From Lytechinus variegatus (Eukaryota > Echinodermata > Echinoidea > Temnopleuroida > Toxopneustidae), in contig NC_054751.1 of assembly GCF_018143015.1 (NCBI RefSeq), positions 21,404,425-21,468,424 on the forward strand: 64,000 nt of DNA, read 5' to 3'. Made by a program: the position numbers and the translations under genes. Shown one piece after another: positions 11,151 through 20,810 of the stretch (within the stretch, counting starts at the first letter, position 1; each line of letters starts with the position of its first letter). Below the pieces are notes generated by a model. The model did no database searches and was not told the origin of the DNA. It saw only the letters and a program-made list of their open reading frames with translations.

Positions 11151-11310
11151 GGGGAGCGTTTCATCAATATTTTCATCCGCGACAAGTTGTCAGATCTGAC
11201 ATCTTTCCATGATTTTGATTGGCTGAGAGGCACTGTTCCTATGGTAACTGTCGGATAAAATGGGACTTGTCGGATAAAACGTCCGACAAGTCCTTTCATG
11301 AAACGCCCCC
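11151..11310. mobile_element. MITE with GGGG(A)GCGTTTCATGAA termini and CCAAT/X-box-like core
   Basis: Inverted ends GGGGAGCGTTTCAT and ATGAAACGCCCCC enclose GACAAGT/ACTTGTC pairs. The centre holds GATTGG (11217-11222) and GTTCCTATGGTAAC (11235-11248). Related copies occur at 44210-44368 and, decayed, at 49195-49303. It sits directly upstream of SMIM19. Confidence 0.8.
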
Positions 11311-12797
11311 TGAGCTATGATAGAGAAAAGTGTAAAATTCCTGACCAGTTAGTTACGATTTTTTTTAAGAGGTATTGAAGCAAACCTGTGAAAAATTTCC
11401 TTTGAAACTTGCATCTTATTAACCAATACACCATAGTTCACCATTTTCTTTTCTTTTTTACAACTCATCTTAATCACATTATATATAATTTAAATACTTT
11501 ATTGACCCAATTTGTACACGTAGGCGTATGATCCTTGACTGCCCCACCTAAGTCAGGGAGCTTAAAGACGGGGCTGTTTTTTTTTAATACAAGAAAAAAA
11601 ATATTACTGACTCATGATAAAATGTTGTCATCAATCTTAAAAAAAACTAAAAGATTACGCATTTCTGATGTAATTCTTTCCACTCTCAGATGAACACATA
11701 ACTTGAAACGAACACTAAGTATTATATTGATGGTTAAGAATTAATCACAGGATGTTTTGGCACCAAAAACTTTTTTAAAGAAGACGGCAGAGTCTAGCAT
11801 TTTTGTAAATTCTGGCTTGTATATATCGAACATGTCGATTTAGCAAAATCAGCCGTCATCATTTGGTTAATGGCTGGAAGATTGTTATATTCTATACTAG
11901 AGTAGTGACTCAAATGAGCAACTTTATTCCCTTAAATCAGACTTAATCAAGTAATTATTTCAAGGGGTCGGGGCAACTGGGACCGCGGGCCGAGTTGTCC
12001 CACCCATTACGAGATTTTTTTTCACAATGTGTTATCCTGGGGATTATATTCATCAAAGTTTTCCCGATCGAGATATCATGGACTGATAATTTCGTAGAGT
12101 AAGTGCTGAAAGTGCCGTTTTGAATAATAAAACATTACTGATACTTATAGGCGCCGCTATACTGAGGCAAAATTCACTGAGGCAGTACAAATATTCTAAC
12201 AGTGCAGCAAATACTGCATACAAATATGACATTTTATGCCGTGTGCCACGTACGTGTTTAGATTTTAAAAAAAACTGCTGAAATTGTTAAATTTAATTCT
12301 AAAATATAGAACATTATGAAAGATTTCTGCCTAAATGAGACAGAAAATCGTGTACAACTCTTGAACGCACACACAGGTCACGGAGTGACCCTGAGTGCAC
12401 ATAGCTGACTGTGTTACAACGTAGGGGTGATACATTTTCGCAATAGGTGTGATCAAACTCACTGCATATCAATTTGTTGTGTACAAAAAACGCTCCTTTT
12501 ATAAGGCATAGAAATGGGACGTTTAACGCACAGTCACTAATACGCGCCGCTGTCTTCGCATCGTGCAGGCAGTCTACGTGTATAGTGGCGGGCTGCTACA
12601 TTGCGGTGCAGGGGTGTTCAACTTATATATCTGAGCGCACTCAGCTGCGTGTTTTCACTTCTCCTTTCTCTCCTTTTCTTGTAATTTTTCCTCGCATTAC
12701 TTGTTTTCATAAATTTCCCTTTCACTTTCCTTGTTTTCTCACTCCCTTCAGTTTCGTAACTCTTCTTGATCACTTGCATTCATTGGCACACCCCCAG
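11311..12797. other. AT-rich intergenic stretch
   Basis: No gene is recognisable. The sequence is AT-rich until about 12350 and more balanced with scattered CpG afterwards. The 135-codon open frame at 12474-12881 runs into the satellite element and resembles no family I know. Confidence 0.4.
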
Positions 12798-14317
12798 CCC
12801 AGGACCAAAATCCAATTGAAACCATGCAGTTGGATTTCCAACTGGTTTCAATTGGTTTCAATTGGTTTCAATTGGTTTTAACTGGAATTTAACAATTTCC
12901 AGTTGAAACCAGTTGGGCAACTGGAAATCCTTACTGGAACCAGTTGGGTAACTGGAAATCCTAACTGGAACCAGTTGGGCAACTGGAAATCCTAACTGGA
13001 ACCAGTTGGGCAACTGGAAATCCTAACTGGAACCAGTTGGGCAACTGGAAATCCTAACTGGAACCAGTTGGGCAACTGGAAATCCTAACTGGAACCAGTT
13101 GGGTAACTGGAAATCCTAACTGGAACCAGTTGGGCAACTGGAAATCCTAACTGGAACCAGTTGGGCAACTGGAAATCCTAACTGGAACCAGTTTGGTAAC
13201 TGGAAATCCTAACTGGAACCAGTTGGGCAACTGGAAATCCTAACTGGAACCAGTTGGGCAACTGGAATTTCTAACTGGAACCAGTTGGGTAACTGGAAAT
13301 GACTTCCAACTGGAAATGATTTCTAACTGGAACCAGTTGGGTAGCTGGAAATCCTAAATGGAACCAATCGGGTAACTGGAGATGACTTCTAACTGGAAAG
13401 ATGGGTAACTGGAAATGAATTCTAATTGGAACCAGTTGGGTAACTGTAAATAAAACTGGAACCAGTTTGGTAACTGGAAATCCTAACTGGATCCAGTTGG
13501 GTAACTGGAAATGATTTCCAATTGGTTTCCAATTGGAAATTTTCCAGTTACCCAACTGGATCCAATTGAAACCAGTTAATTTGCATATTTTCTGCCAGTG
13601 TGCACAAATTGATGTTTTTATGAGATTCATCATAATTTACAATATATCTGTTGATTTTTGTTAATTTGAAGTACCACACTTTTTTAAGATAAGTGTTTGG
13701 AATACTTAGCAGTGAAAACCATGTTCATAAATGTTATAGATTATAATTAGAATAGATTAAAAGATAATTAGTACACCACTAACTATTACCAAATTGCATC
13801 AAATAAAAATACATATATTTGAAGATCTTCCATATAAATATGTACATATGAAAGTCTGCATTTTATCAATGCCCTTTACATTGGTATATACAGGCATAAC
13901 ACTGCTTCTGTGTTGACATGAGCAATAGTTAGTGCAAGTGTTAATTAATTTGTAACTAATTAAGTTCATTCCAACTGGAAGTTCCAATTGGATCCAGTTG
14001 GAAATCAATTGGTTTCAACTGGTTCCAGTTGAAACCAGTTGCCTCCAATTGGTTTCAACTGGAACCAATTGAAACCAGTTACCTCCAATTGGATTCAACT
14101 GGTTTCAATAGGGAAATTGGAACAACTGGAACCAATTGGAAACCAATTGAAACCAATTGCCAACTGGTTCCAGTTGCGCAATTGGTTTTAACTGGAACCA
14201 ATTGGCAACTGGTTTTCAATTGGAACCAGTTGTTCCAATTTCCCTATTGAAACCAGTTGGCCAACTGGTTTCAATTGGTTTTGCTCTAATTGGTTTTAAC
14301 TGGATTTTGGTCCTGGG
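12798..14317. mobile_element. Inverted-repeat element built of AACTGG/CCAGTT satellite
   Basis: The ends are inverted copies: CCCAGGACCAAAATCCA on the left and TGGATTTTGGTCCTGGG on the right, with 25 of about 27 terminal positions matching. The left arm (about 12830-13577) and right arm (about 13970-14300) are made almost wholly of AACTGG, CCAGTT, AATTGG and CCAATT hexamers. The middle (13578-13970) is unique AT-rich DNA. There is no coding capacity and no obvious target duplication. Confidence 0.75.
12888..13500. repeat. 31-bp tandem satellite
   Basis: About 19 head-to-tail copies of a 31-base unit that starts AACTGGAACCAGTTGGGCAA and ends with CTGGAAATCCT. The spacing was checked at 12961 and 12992. 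Copies near 12960-13260 are almost identical; those after 13300 are more diverged. It forms the bulk of the left arm of the inverted-repeat element. Confidence 0.92.
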
Positions 14318-14350
14318 AGGTCAAAAATGGTACGGTTCTATCCAACATAG

Positions 14351-14680
14351 TGTAGCGCCTGAAGGTTCTAACGTAGAGGGCGCAGGAGAGAAGAGAAGAA
14401 CGAACGGAAAACAGATAGAAGATCGGGGGAGATACAAGAATAGTAATCCTTATTAATCGGTAAATTGACCTATATAATCAGTTATTATTGTTCATGATTG
14501 GATTATGGAATACTTACTAAATAAATTGTGTTAATGTGAATGAAAACTGATGACAGAAGGATTCTTATTTTAGCGTGAATCAATGGTGTGTGATTGACGT
14601 ATACGTGAGTTCAGTGAGAGCTACATTGGAGCACACGGAGAAGATTGATTTGGCGAGATTTGAGAGTGGGGAGCGTTACA
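14351..14680 (+). repeat. 5' LTR of outer Gypsy element
   Basis: Begins TGTAGCGCCTGAAGG and ends GGGGAGCGTTACA; the terminal TGTA/TACA are inverted. Same length as the 3' LTR, and I saw no differences between them. Confidence 0.95.
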
Positions 14681-14681
14681 T

Positions 14682-14697
14682 TGGTGGCAGCGGTGGG
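14682..14697 (+). promoter_or_regulatory. Primer binding site, tRNA-Leu type
   Basis: TGGTGGCAGCGGTGGG lies one base after the 5' LTR. It is complementary to the 3' end of eukaryotic tRNA-Leu (AAG/UAG type, ending CCCACCGCTGCCA plus CCA) as I recall it. Confidence 0.8.
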
Positions 14698-14714
14698 ATA
14701 ATTCTAGACGAATT

Positions 14715-14761
14715 ATGGAACCCACAGAACCCACATCAATCTCAGAATCGAGAATACACCC
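14715..14761 (+). pseudogene. gag: First 15 codons of outer gag, cut off by the nested element
   Basis: An ATG 18 bases after the primer site starts the outer gag frame. After 15 complete codons and two bases of the next it is broken by the inner retrotransposon. The reading frame that resumes at 20811 is in the matching phase once the insertion and one ACCC duplicate are discounted. Gag was therefore intact before the insertion and is now disrupted. Confidence 0.8.
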
Positions 14762-15610
14762 TGTAGTGACTTGACTATATCTTTTTATATATCTATATAT
14801 TCTTTTCTTGTATATATTTTCATTTATATTTCAATATTCTGTTCATGTTGTATATAAATTCTTTCTTTTATTTCCAATTTCATATCTATATTCTAACTTG
14901 TTTCTGCCATGTGCAATGTACTATACTTTACTTGCACAGAACAAGGCACCTCATTTCCTGCCCAAATCTACTTGGCAAACATATTCTTATAATAAGAAAC
15001 AATCTTTCTTTTGTTCTTAGACTTGGAGCAAACATCCTTTCATTGTTCCTTGTTTATTGCAATGAACTTGCAGGTATACAACATCACTACAGAGATGCTT
15101 GCATGTTTACTTTTCTCACAGTCTGCTTCTCTCTTCTTTGTTCTTTTCAACTGTGTTTTGCCCCCCTTTTTGGCGCTTATTTCTTTGTTTCACCTTTTCT
15201 GATGTTGGTAAAAAACAACTTGTTTTCTCTACCACATCATCACTCTACTCTCTGCCTTCGTCCTAACCACTCATGCTGACCATCTCATCCAGCTGCTAGT
15301 GAGGATCGAACCAAATCTTGTGGAGGATCATTTTATACTCATTTCTCTATCTTTTTCAATTCTTCATACCGTCACCTCCACTCCTTCGAAGTTTATATTC
15401 TCTGCATACTTAATGAGCTCATTTCTTCGCGAGATATTTTGTGACGTCTGTCCCTTTTTTCTAATCTATTTGAAATTGTGAAGTGTATATATTTCTTGTC
15501 ACTGGATTTGTGAAATTTACCTGAGCGGCTGGATCCTCTGGCGAGCAAGAATTTAAGGTAGGACCTAACTTTTATATAAATATTAGGAAATCAGAACCCA
15601 ATTTCCTAAA
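14762..15610 (+). repeat. 5' LTR of inner Gypsy element
   Basis: Begins TGTAGTGACTTGACTA and ends near TTTCCTAAA. The exact 3' boundary is uncertain by 2-3 bases because the end lacks the usual CA. A 9-bp inverted pair TTAGGAAAT/ATTTCCTAA (15583-15591, 15601-15609) forms a hairpin at the U5 end. Several open frames of 60-144 codons lie inside but are duplicated exactly in the 3' LTR and are not genes. Confidence 0.92.
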
Positions 15611-15611
15611 C

Positions 15612-15629
15612 TGGTGACCCCGACGTGAT
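15612..15629 (+). promoter_or_regulatory. Primer binding site, tRNA-Trp type
   Basis: TGGTGACCCCGACGTGAT lies one or two bases after the 5' LTR. These 18 bases are complementary to the 3' end of tRNA-Trp and are the same as the well-known primer site of avian alpharetroviruses. Confidence 0.9.
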
Positions 15630-15780
15630 CCTGAATCCTTAATTTTCTTTTATCGCCTTCTATTTATTTCGCCATTTTTGCTTCCTCTCCAGCTCTCACT
15701 TAATTCGCTATTCTCGCTTCTCACTTTGCTATTTCTGTTTCCTTTCTACTTCTCAATTTTTTTTTTCTTACTCCTACAAC

Positions 15781-16677
15781 ATGACTATCCCTAATGTTTC
15801 CTCTACTCCTGAATCTAATCTTTCTCCAGTATCACCCTCTATTGCTCCGGTGAGCATTAAGCTCCCACCATTCTGGGCAAACGACCCAGAAATTTGGTTC
15901 GTTCAGGTGGAGGCCCAATTTCACACGAAGGGTATTACCGCCGAAATCACTAAATTCAATTATGTAGTTGCCTCACTACAACAAGAGGTAGCTATGGAGG
16001 TAAGGGATATCATTACTGCTATCCCGGCCGATAATCCATATCAGAAATTGAAAGCTGCATTGGTCAAGCGAACGACTGTCTCCGAGCAGACGCGCCTCAA
16101 TCGGCTGCTGTCAGGAGAGGAGCTTGGAGACAAGTCGCCATCGCAACTCCTTCGGCGGATGCAGCAATTGATGGGAACGAGCACAATGGAGGATTCAATA
16201 TTTCGGCAATTATTTTTGCAACGCTTGCCCACCAACGTGCAGGTCATCCTAGCCGCATCAAGCGATGGGGTGAGTTTGGTGGACCTAGCAGCGCTTGCGG
16301 ACAAAATTGTTGAAGTTGCCGGCCCAACTAGCATATCAAACATTCAATCTAAGTTGGCGCCATCACAAACCCCTCCACTCCCCACGCATGAAACTACAGT
16401 CGACCAACTATCTGCGCAGGTTGCCCAGCTCACAATGCAGGTTCAAGCATTAACCTGCTCCATGCTGGAAAACCAGAGAGGTCGCAGTCGACAGCGCAAG
16501 TCGAAAGACTCAAGCAAGCGCCCACAGTCAGTTTCGCGCAGCCCGCATCGCAGTGAGCAGCATGCAGGTGCCCAGTGCTGGTATCACTGGAAGCATGGGA
16601 GTAGTGCTCAAAAGTGCATTAGTCCTTGCTCTTTCTCAGCAAGACAAGCCCAGGGAAACGGTCCCGCCAAGGAATAG
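15781..16677 (+). CDS. gag: Gag of inner Gypsy element
   Basis: 298 codons. The N-terminal part (about residues 25-190) has the [20 protein letters not shown] signature followed by a helical capsid-like region ([20 protein letters not shown]) typical of Gypsy Gag. A basic stretch at about 240-260 ([10 protein letters not shown]) precedes a zinc-binding motif [18 protein letters not shown]. Its ligand order is Cys-His-Cys-Cys instead of the usual Cys-Cys-His-Cys, a feature I associate with the CsRn1 group. The frame overlaps pol by 52 bases and holds a -1 frameshift site. Gag would form the particle that packages element RNA. Confidence 0.92.
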   Translation: MTIPNVSSTPESNLSPVSPSIAPVSIKLPPFWANDPEIWFVQVEAQFHTKGITAEITKFNYVVASLQQEVAMEVRDIITAIPADNPYQKLKAALVKRTTVSEQTRLNRLLSGEELGDKSPSQLLRRMQQLMGTSTMEDSIFRQLFLQRLPTNVQVILAASSDGVSLVDLAALADKIVEVAGPTSISNIQSKLAPSQTPPLPTHETTVDQLSAQVAQLTMQVQALTCSMLENQRGRSRQRKSKDSSKRPQSVSRSPHRSEQHAGAQCWYHWKHGSSAQKCISPCSFSARQAQGNGPAKE

Positions 16678-19600
16678 CGGCGACTAACCCCCTTGGCAGC
16701 ACCCAACCCAGTCGCCTTTTCTTTGTCAACGACAAGTACACTGGTACACGATTTCTCGTCGACACAGGTGCTGAGGTGAGCATTTTCCCTCATTCAAAAT
16801 TGGGGAAACCGGCTAGGGTTGACGCAACAAATATCCAACTGCAGGCTGTAAATCGATCGCCGATCAAGACTTTCGGACAAAAGTCTTTCACACTTGATCT
16901 TGGTTTACGGCGTGTTTTCCGCTGGATATTTGTTGTGACAGACATACCCACGCCGATTTTGGGTGCCGATTTTCTTGACCAATTTGGACTGTTGGTGGAT
17001 ATCAAACACCGCCGATTGATAGACACCACAACCACTCTTACAGTCCAGGGATGTGGCTCATATACTGGTACTATTAGCCCGATGTATGTTCAACATGACT
17101 CATCGGAGCGGTTTCACTCCATTCTCCGTCAGTATCCGGATATCACACGACCGGTTTACAAGCACTCAGAAGTGAAACATACTACCACGCATCACATCCC
17201 AACTCGAGGCCCGCCCGCGGCAGCGCGCCCTCGCCGTCTTGCTCCAGATCGTCAGAGAATTGCCCAGGCAGAGTTCGAGCACATGCTTGAACTTGGCATT
17301 ATCCGACAATCTGAGAGCAACTGGTCAAGTCCATTGCACATGGTTCCCAAGAAATCGCCAGGGGACTGGCGGCCTTGTGGTGATTATCGCTTGCTCAACG
17401 CTCGCACGGTCCCGGATCGATACCCTATCCCACACTTACAAGATTTCTCTTCAACTCTTGCAGGTAAGACAATTTTTTCGAAAATTGATCTCGTTAGGGC
17501 ATATCATCAGATCCCAGTCGAGCCTAGCGACATTCACAAGACTGCCGTGACCACTCCATTCGGCTTATTCGAATTCGTTCGAATGCCATTCGGCCTTCGG
17601 AATGCAGCCCAAACATTCCAGCGATTGATGGACACCGTCATTCGCGGCCTCCCATTTGTCTATGTTTATCTTGATGATATACTGGTAGCCAGTTCCTCTA
17701 AGGATGAACATGAGACACATCTCCGTCTGCTATTCGATCGCCTGCAGGAGTATGGCATCATTGTCAATCCCTCGAAATGTCAGTTTGGTGCTTCATCACT
17801 ATCTTTCCTCGGACATATGGTGGACAACACCGGAATCCGACCTCTTAGCGACAAAGTGAAAATCATCCGTGATTTTCCCGCCCCTACTTCACTCACCAAA
17901 CTTCGAGAATTCCTGGGATTGGTCAACTTCTACAGGCGATTCATTCCTCATTGTGCAGAAGTGCTGCAACCTCTGACTGATCTGTTGAAAAACAGAACAA
18001 AAAAGAACATGCCAATTGATCTGGGAGAGAAAGAGCTTCTTGCTTTCAATCATGCTAAAGATCAATTGGCCAACTCTACTGTTCTTGTGCACCCTCGCAC
18101 TGATGTTCCCTTATGCCTACTAGTCGACGCATCTGACGTAGGAGTTGGGGGAGCCATCCAACAACAAGTGGATGGAGTTTGGCAACCTCTGGCTTTCTTC
18201 TCTAAGAGGTTACAACCAGCTGAGACCAAATACAGCACTTTTGGTAGGGAGTTGCTTGCAGCATATCTTGGTATCAAGCACTTCCGTCATCTCCTTGAAG
18301 GTAGGTCATTTACTATCTACACTGACCACAAACCTCTCACCCATGCACTCAAGTCGAAACCGGATAGGCATTCGCCACGGGAAATCCGACAACTTGATTT
18401 CATTTCGCAGTTTACCTCTGATATTCAGCACATATCAGGCAAGGCGAACACAGCAGCAGACGCCCTCTCTCGTCTGTATATTGACAGAGTTGATTCGTCC
18501 TCCATAATAGACTTTGCGGCCATCGCAAGAGATCAGGAAGATGAAACTGAGGTGAAAGACTCCTCACTTCAACTCAAGTCAATTGCTCTCCCAGGTTCTA
18601 CCACTACTGTTCTGTGCGATATATCAACTGGTACTGCCAGGCCTCTAGTTCCAGTCAAACACAGAAGAGCTATCTTTGATTCCCTTCATGGACTCTCTCA
18701 TCCAGGAATCAAAGCTATTCAAAAGCTCATTACAGAGCGCTTTGTTTGGCCTAGCATCAACGCTGATGTCAGGAAATGGGCCAAAACATGTCTCGAGTGT
18801 CAAAAGTGTAAAGTACATCGACACACCAAAGCACCACTTGGTACTTTCACTTCACCTGATGCACGCTTCTCTCATGTGCACATTGACCTCGTTGGCCCGC
18901 TTCCTTCATCAGAGGGCAACAATTACCTTCTTACTTGTGTTGATCGCTACACTAGATGGCCAGAAGCTATCCCTATCCCAGACATCACTGCGGAGACGGT
19001 AGCACGTGCATTTGTGGCCAGGTGGGTAGCAGTGTTTGGCGCACCTACTACCGTCACAACAGACAGAGGTAGGCAATTTGAGTCAGCACTTTTTCTCGCA
19101 CTCACCAACCTCCTTGGCACTAAACGCATCCGCACAACAGCATACCATCCTGCCGCAAATGGTTTAGTGGAGCGTTTTCATCGCCAACTAAAAGCTTCTC
19201 TCAAAGCTCATAACAAGGTTCGTTGGACTGAGTCACTCCCTTTAGTCTTGCTGGGTATACGCACAGCAATCAAGGCTGACATTGGATGCTCTGCAGCAGA
19301 ACTTGTGTTTGGGACTACAGTCACTCTACCTGCACAATTTGTAGCTCCTTCACAATTCGACGCTGCTGATGATCCATCTAACTATGCCCACAGACTAAAG
19401 AGAATGATGCGAGAATTACATCCCACTCCTACTCGAAAACAGCACACTCGCACACAGGTACATCCTGAACTCCATTCTTCATCTCACATCTTTCTACGAG
19501 ATGATGCTGTTACAAAGCCATTGCAGCCTCCATACAGAGGACCCTTCCGAGTCATCCGTCGTACTGACAAGTTTTTCACCATTGATTATAATGGTAAACG

Positions 19601-19829
19601 TGAAAATGTCAGTGTCGACAGACTGAAACCGGCTTTCATCGAGCAGGATGCTATCACTCCTTCATCTTCTCATCAAAATCCACCTGACCAAGTTCATCAA
19701 CAATCCAACTCCACGGACTTGGCAGGGGATTCTGATGACAAGCATACGCCTCCCGAACTTCGTAAGACCCGTTCTGGTCGCCATGTCAGGTTTCCTGCCA
19801 AGTACGTTCAATTTTTCGGAGACGGTTGA
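16626..19829 (+). CDS. pol: Pol of inner Gypsy element (PR-RT-RH-IN)
   Basis: A 1067-codon open frame in the -1 frame relative to gag, probably made only as a Gag-Pol fusion through the frameshift at 16653. Protease: [12 protein letters not shown] near residues 43-54 (catalytic DTG). Reverse transcriptase: about 200-400, with [11 protein letters not shown] (YLDD at about 348-351). RNase [14 protein letters not shown] near 497. Integrase: an HHCC zinc region near 685-730 ending CLECQKC, then the catalytic triad HIDLVGP (about 753), TTDRGRQF and GLVERF, with exactly 35 residues between the second Asp and the Glu. A GPFRVI motif lies near the end; no chromodomain. The frame is uninterrupted, so the element may be able to move. 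Confidence 0.95.
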   Translation: MLFLSKTSPGKRSRQGIAATNPLGSTQPSRLFFVNDKYTGTRFLVDTGAEVSIFPHSKLGKPARVDATNIQLQAVNRSPIKTFGQKSFTLDLGLRRVFRWIFVVTDIPTPILGADFLDQFGLLVDIKHRRLIDTTTTLTVQGCGSYTGTISPMYVQHDSSERFHSILRQYPDITRPVYKHSEVKHTTTHHIPTRGPPAAARPRRLAPDRQRIAQAEFEHMLELGIIRQSESNWSSPLHMVPKKSPGDWRPCGDYRLLNARTVPDRYPIPHLQDFSSTLAGKTIFSKIDLVRAYHQIPVEPSDIHKTAVTTPFGLFEFVRMPFGLRNAAQTFQRLMDTVIRGLPFVYVYLDDILVASSSKDEHETHLRLLFDRLQEYGIIVNPSKCQFGASSLSFLGHMVDNTGIRPLSDKVKIIRDFPAPTSLTKLREFLGLVNFYRRFIPHCAEVLQPLTDLLKNRTKKNMPIDLGEKELLAFNHAKDQLANSTVLVHPRTDVPLCLLVDASDVGVGGAIQQQVDGVWQPLAFFSKRLQPAETKYSTFGRELLAAYLGIKHFRHLLEGRSFTIYTDHKPLTHALKSKPDRHSPREIRQLDFISQFTSDIQHISGKANTAADALSRLYIDRVDSSSIIDFAAIARDQEDETEVKDSSLQLKSIALPGSTTTVLCDISTGTARPLVPVKHRRAIFDSLHGLSHPGIKAIQKLITERFVWPSINADVRKWAKTCLECQKCKVHRHTKAPLGTFTSPDARFSHVHIDLVGPLPSSEGNNYLLTCVDRYTRWPEAIPIPDITAETVARAFVARWVAVFGAPTTVTTDRGRQFESALFLALTNLLGTKRIRTTAYHPAANGLVERFHRQLKASLKAHNKVRWTESLPLVLLGIRTAIKADIGCSAAELVFGTTVTLPAQFVAPSQFDAADDPSNYAHRLKRMMRELHPTPTRKQHTRTQVHPELHSSSHIFLRDDAVTKPLQPPYRGPFRVIRRTDKFFTIDYNGKRENVSVDRLKPAFIEQDAITPSSSHQNPPDQVHQQSNSTDLAGDSDDKHTPPELRKTRSGRHVRFPAKYVQFFGDG
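16653..16716 (+). promoter_or_regulatory. -1 ribosomal frameshift signal with H-type pseudoknot (inner element)
   Basis: The heptamer G GGA AAC (16653-16659) is in the gag zero frame exactly as X XXY YYZ requires. After a 6-base spacer, GCCAAGG (16666-16672) pairs with CCTTGGC (16691-16697). GGCGACT in the loop (16679-16685) pairs with AGTCGCC (16710-16716), giving two 7-bp stems in pseudoknot topology. The -1 frame continues directly into protease. Seen in sequence; activity is inferred. Confidence 0.85.
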
Positions 19830-19944
19830 AACATGTCTCAAAATTCACTGTTTCCAGTCCTTTTATTTTCTTGTTTTATATAGCCAAGTTCCCTTTTACT
19901 TTCCCTTGTCGATTTGTTACTACATTTCTATTCGGTACAAATCT

Positions 19945-19953
19945 AGGGGGGAG
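19945..19953 (+). promoter_or_regulatory. Polypurine tract of inner element
   Basis: AGGGGGGAG ends four bases before the 3' LTR, the position expected for the plus-strand DNA primer. Confidence 0.8.
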
Positions 19954-19957
19954 CTAC

Positions 19958-20806
19958 TGTAGTGACTTGACTATATCTTTTTATATATCTATATATTCTT
20001 TTCTTGTATATATTTTCATTTATATTTCAATATTCTGTTCATGTTGTATATAAATTCTTTCTTTTATTTCCAATTTCATATCTATATTCTAACTTGTTTC
20101 TGCCATGTGCAATGTACTATACTTTACTTGCACAGAACAAGGCACCTCATTTCCTGCCCAAATCTACTTGGCAAACATATTCTTATAATAAGAAACAATC
20201 TTTCTTTTGTTCTTAGACTTGGAGCAAACATCCTTTCATTGTTCCTTGTTTATTGCAATGAACTTGCAGGTATACAACATCACTACAGAGATGCTTGCAT
20301 GTTTACTTTTCTCACAGTCTGCTTCTCTCTTCTTTGTTCTTTTCAACTGTGTTTTGCCCCCCTTTTTGGCGCTTATTTCTTTGTTTCACCTTTTCTGATG
20401 TTGGTAAAAAACAACTTGTTTTCTCTACCACATCATCACTCTACTCTCTGCCTTCGTCCTAACCACTCATGCTGACCATCTCATCCAGCTGCTAGTGAGG
20501 ATCGAACCAAATCTTGTGGAGGATCATTTTATACTCATTTCTCTATCTTTTTCAATTCTTCATACCGTCACCTCCACTCCTTCGAAGTTTATATTCTCTG
20601 CATACTTAATGAGCTCATTTCTTCGCGAGATATTTTGTGACGTCTGTCCCTTTTTTCTAATCTATTTGAAATTGTGAAGTGTATATATTTCTTGTCACTG
20701 GATTTGTGAAATTTACCTGAGCGGCTGGATCCTCTGGCGAGCAAGAATTTAAGGTAGGACCTAACTTTTATATAAATATTAGGAAATCAGAACCCAATTT
20801 CCTAAA
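19958..20806 (+). repeat. 3' LTR of inner Gypsy element
   Basis: 849 bases matching the 5' LTR with no indel and no visible substitution. It is followed by the target duplicate ACCC (20807-20810) and then the resumed outer gag frame. Confidence 0.92.
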
Positions 20807-20810
20807 ACCC

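Larger units (their letters stand above)
14762..20806 (+). mobile_element. Inner Ty3/Gypsy LTR retrotransposon, CsRn1-like, intact
   Basis: A 6.0-kb element with 849-bp LTRs, a tRNA-Trp primer site, intact gag and pol and a polypurine tract, inserted in outer gag. ACCC is repeated directly at 14758-14761 and 20807-20810. The LTRs are exactly 5196 bases apart at both ends and show no difference by eye, so the insertion is very young. The tRNA-Trp primer site together with a CHCC-type Gag zinc motif matches what I recall for the CsRn1/Kabuki/Boudicca group. The clade is an inference. Confidence 0.93.

Noticed and set aside
12888..13500. Regular 31-bp repeats resembling a CRISPR array
   Set aside because: The units are head to tail with no unique spacers, and the surrounding genes are eukaryotic.
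14845..15279. 144-codon open frame in the inner LTR
   Set aside because: It is repeated exactly in the 3' LTR, lies before the primer site and has no protein-family character.
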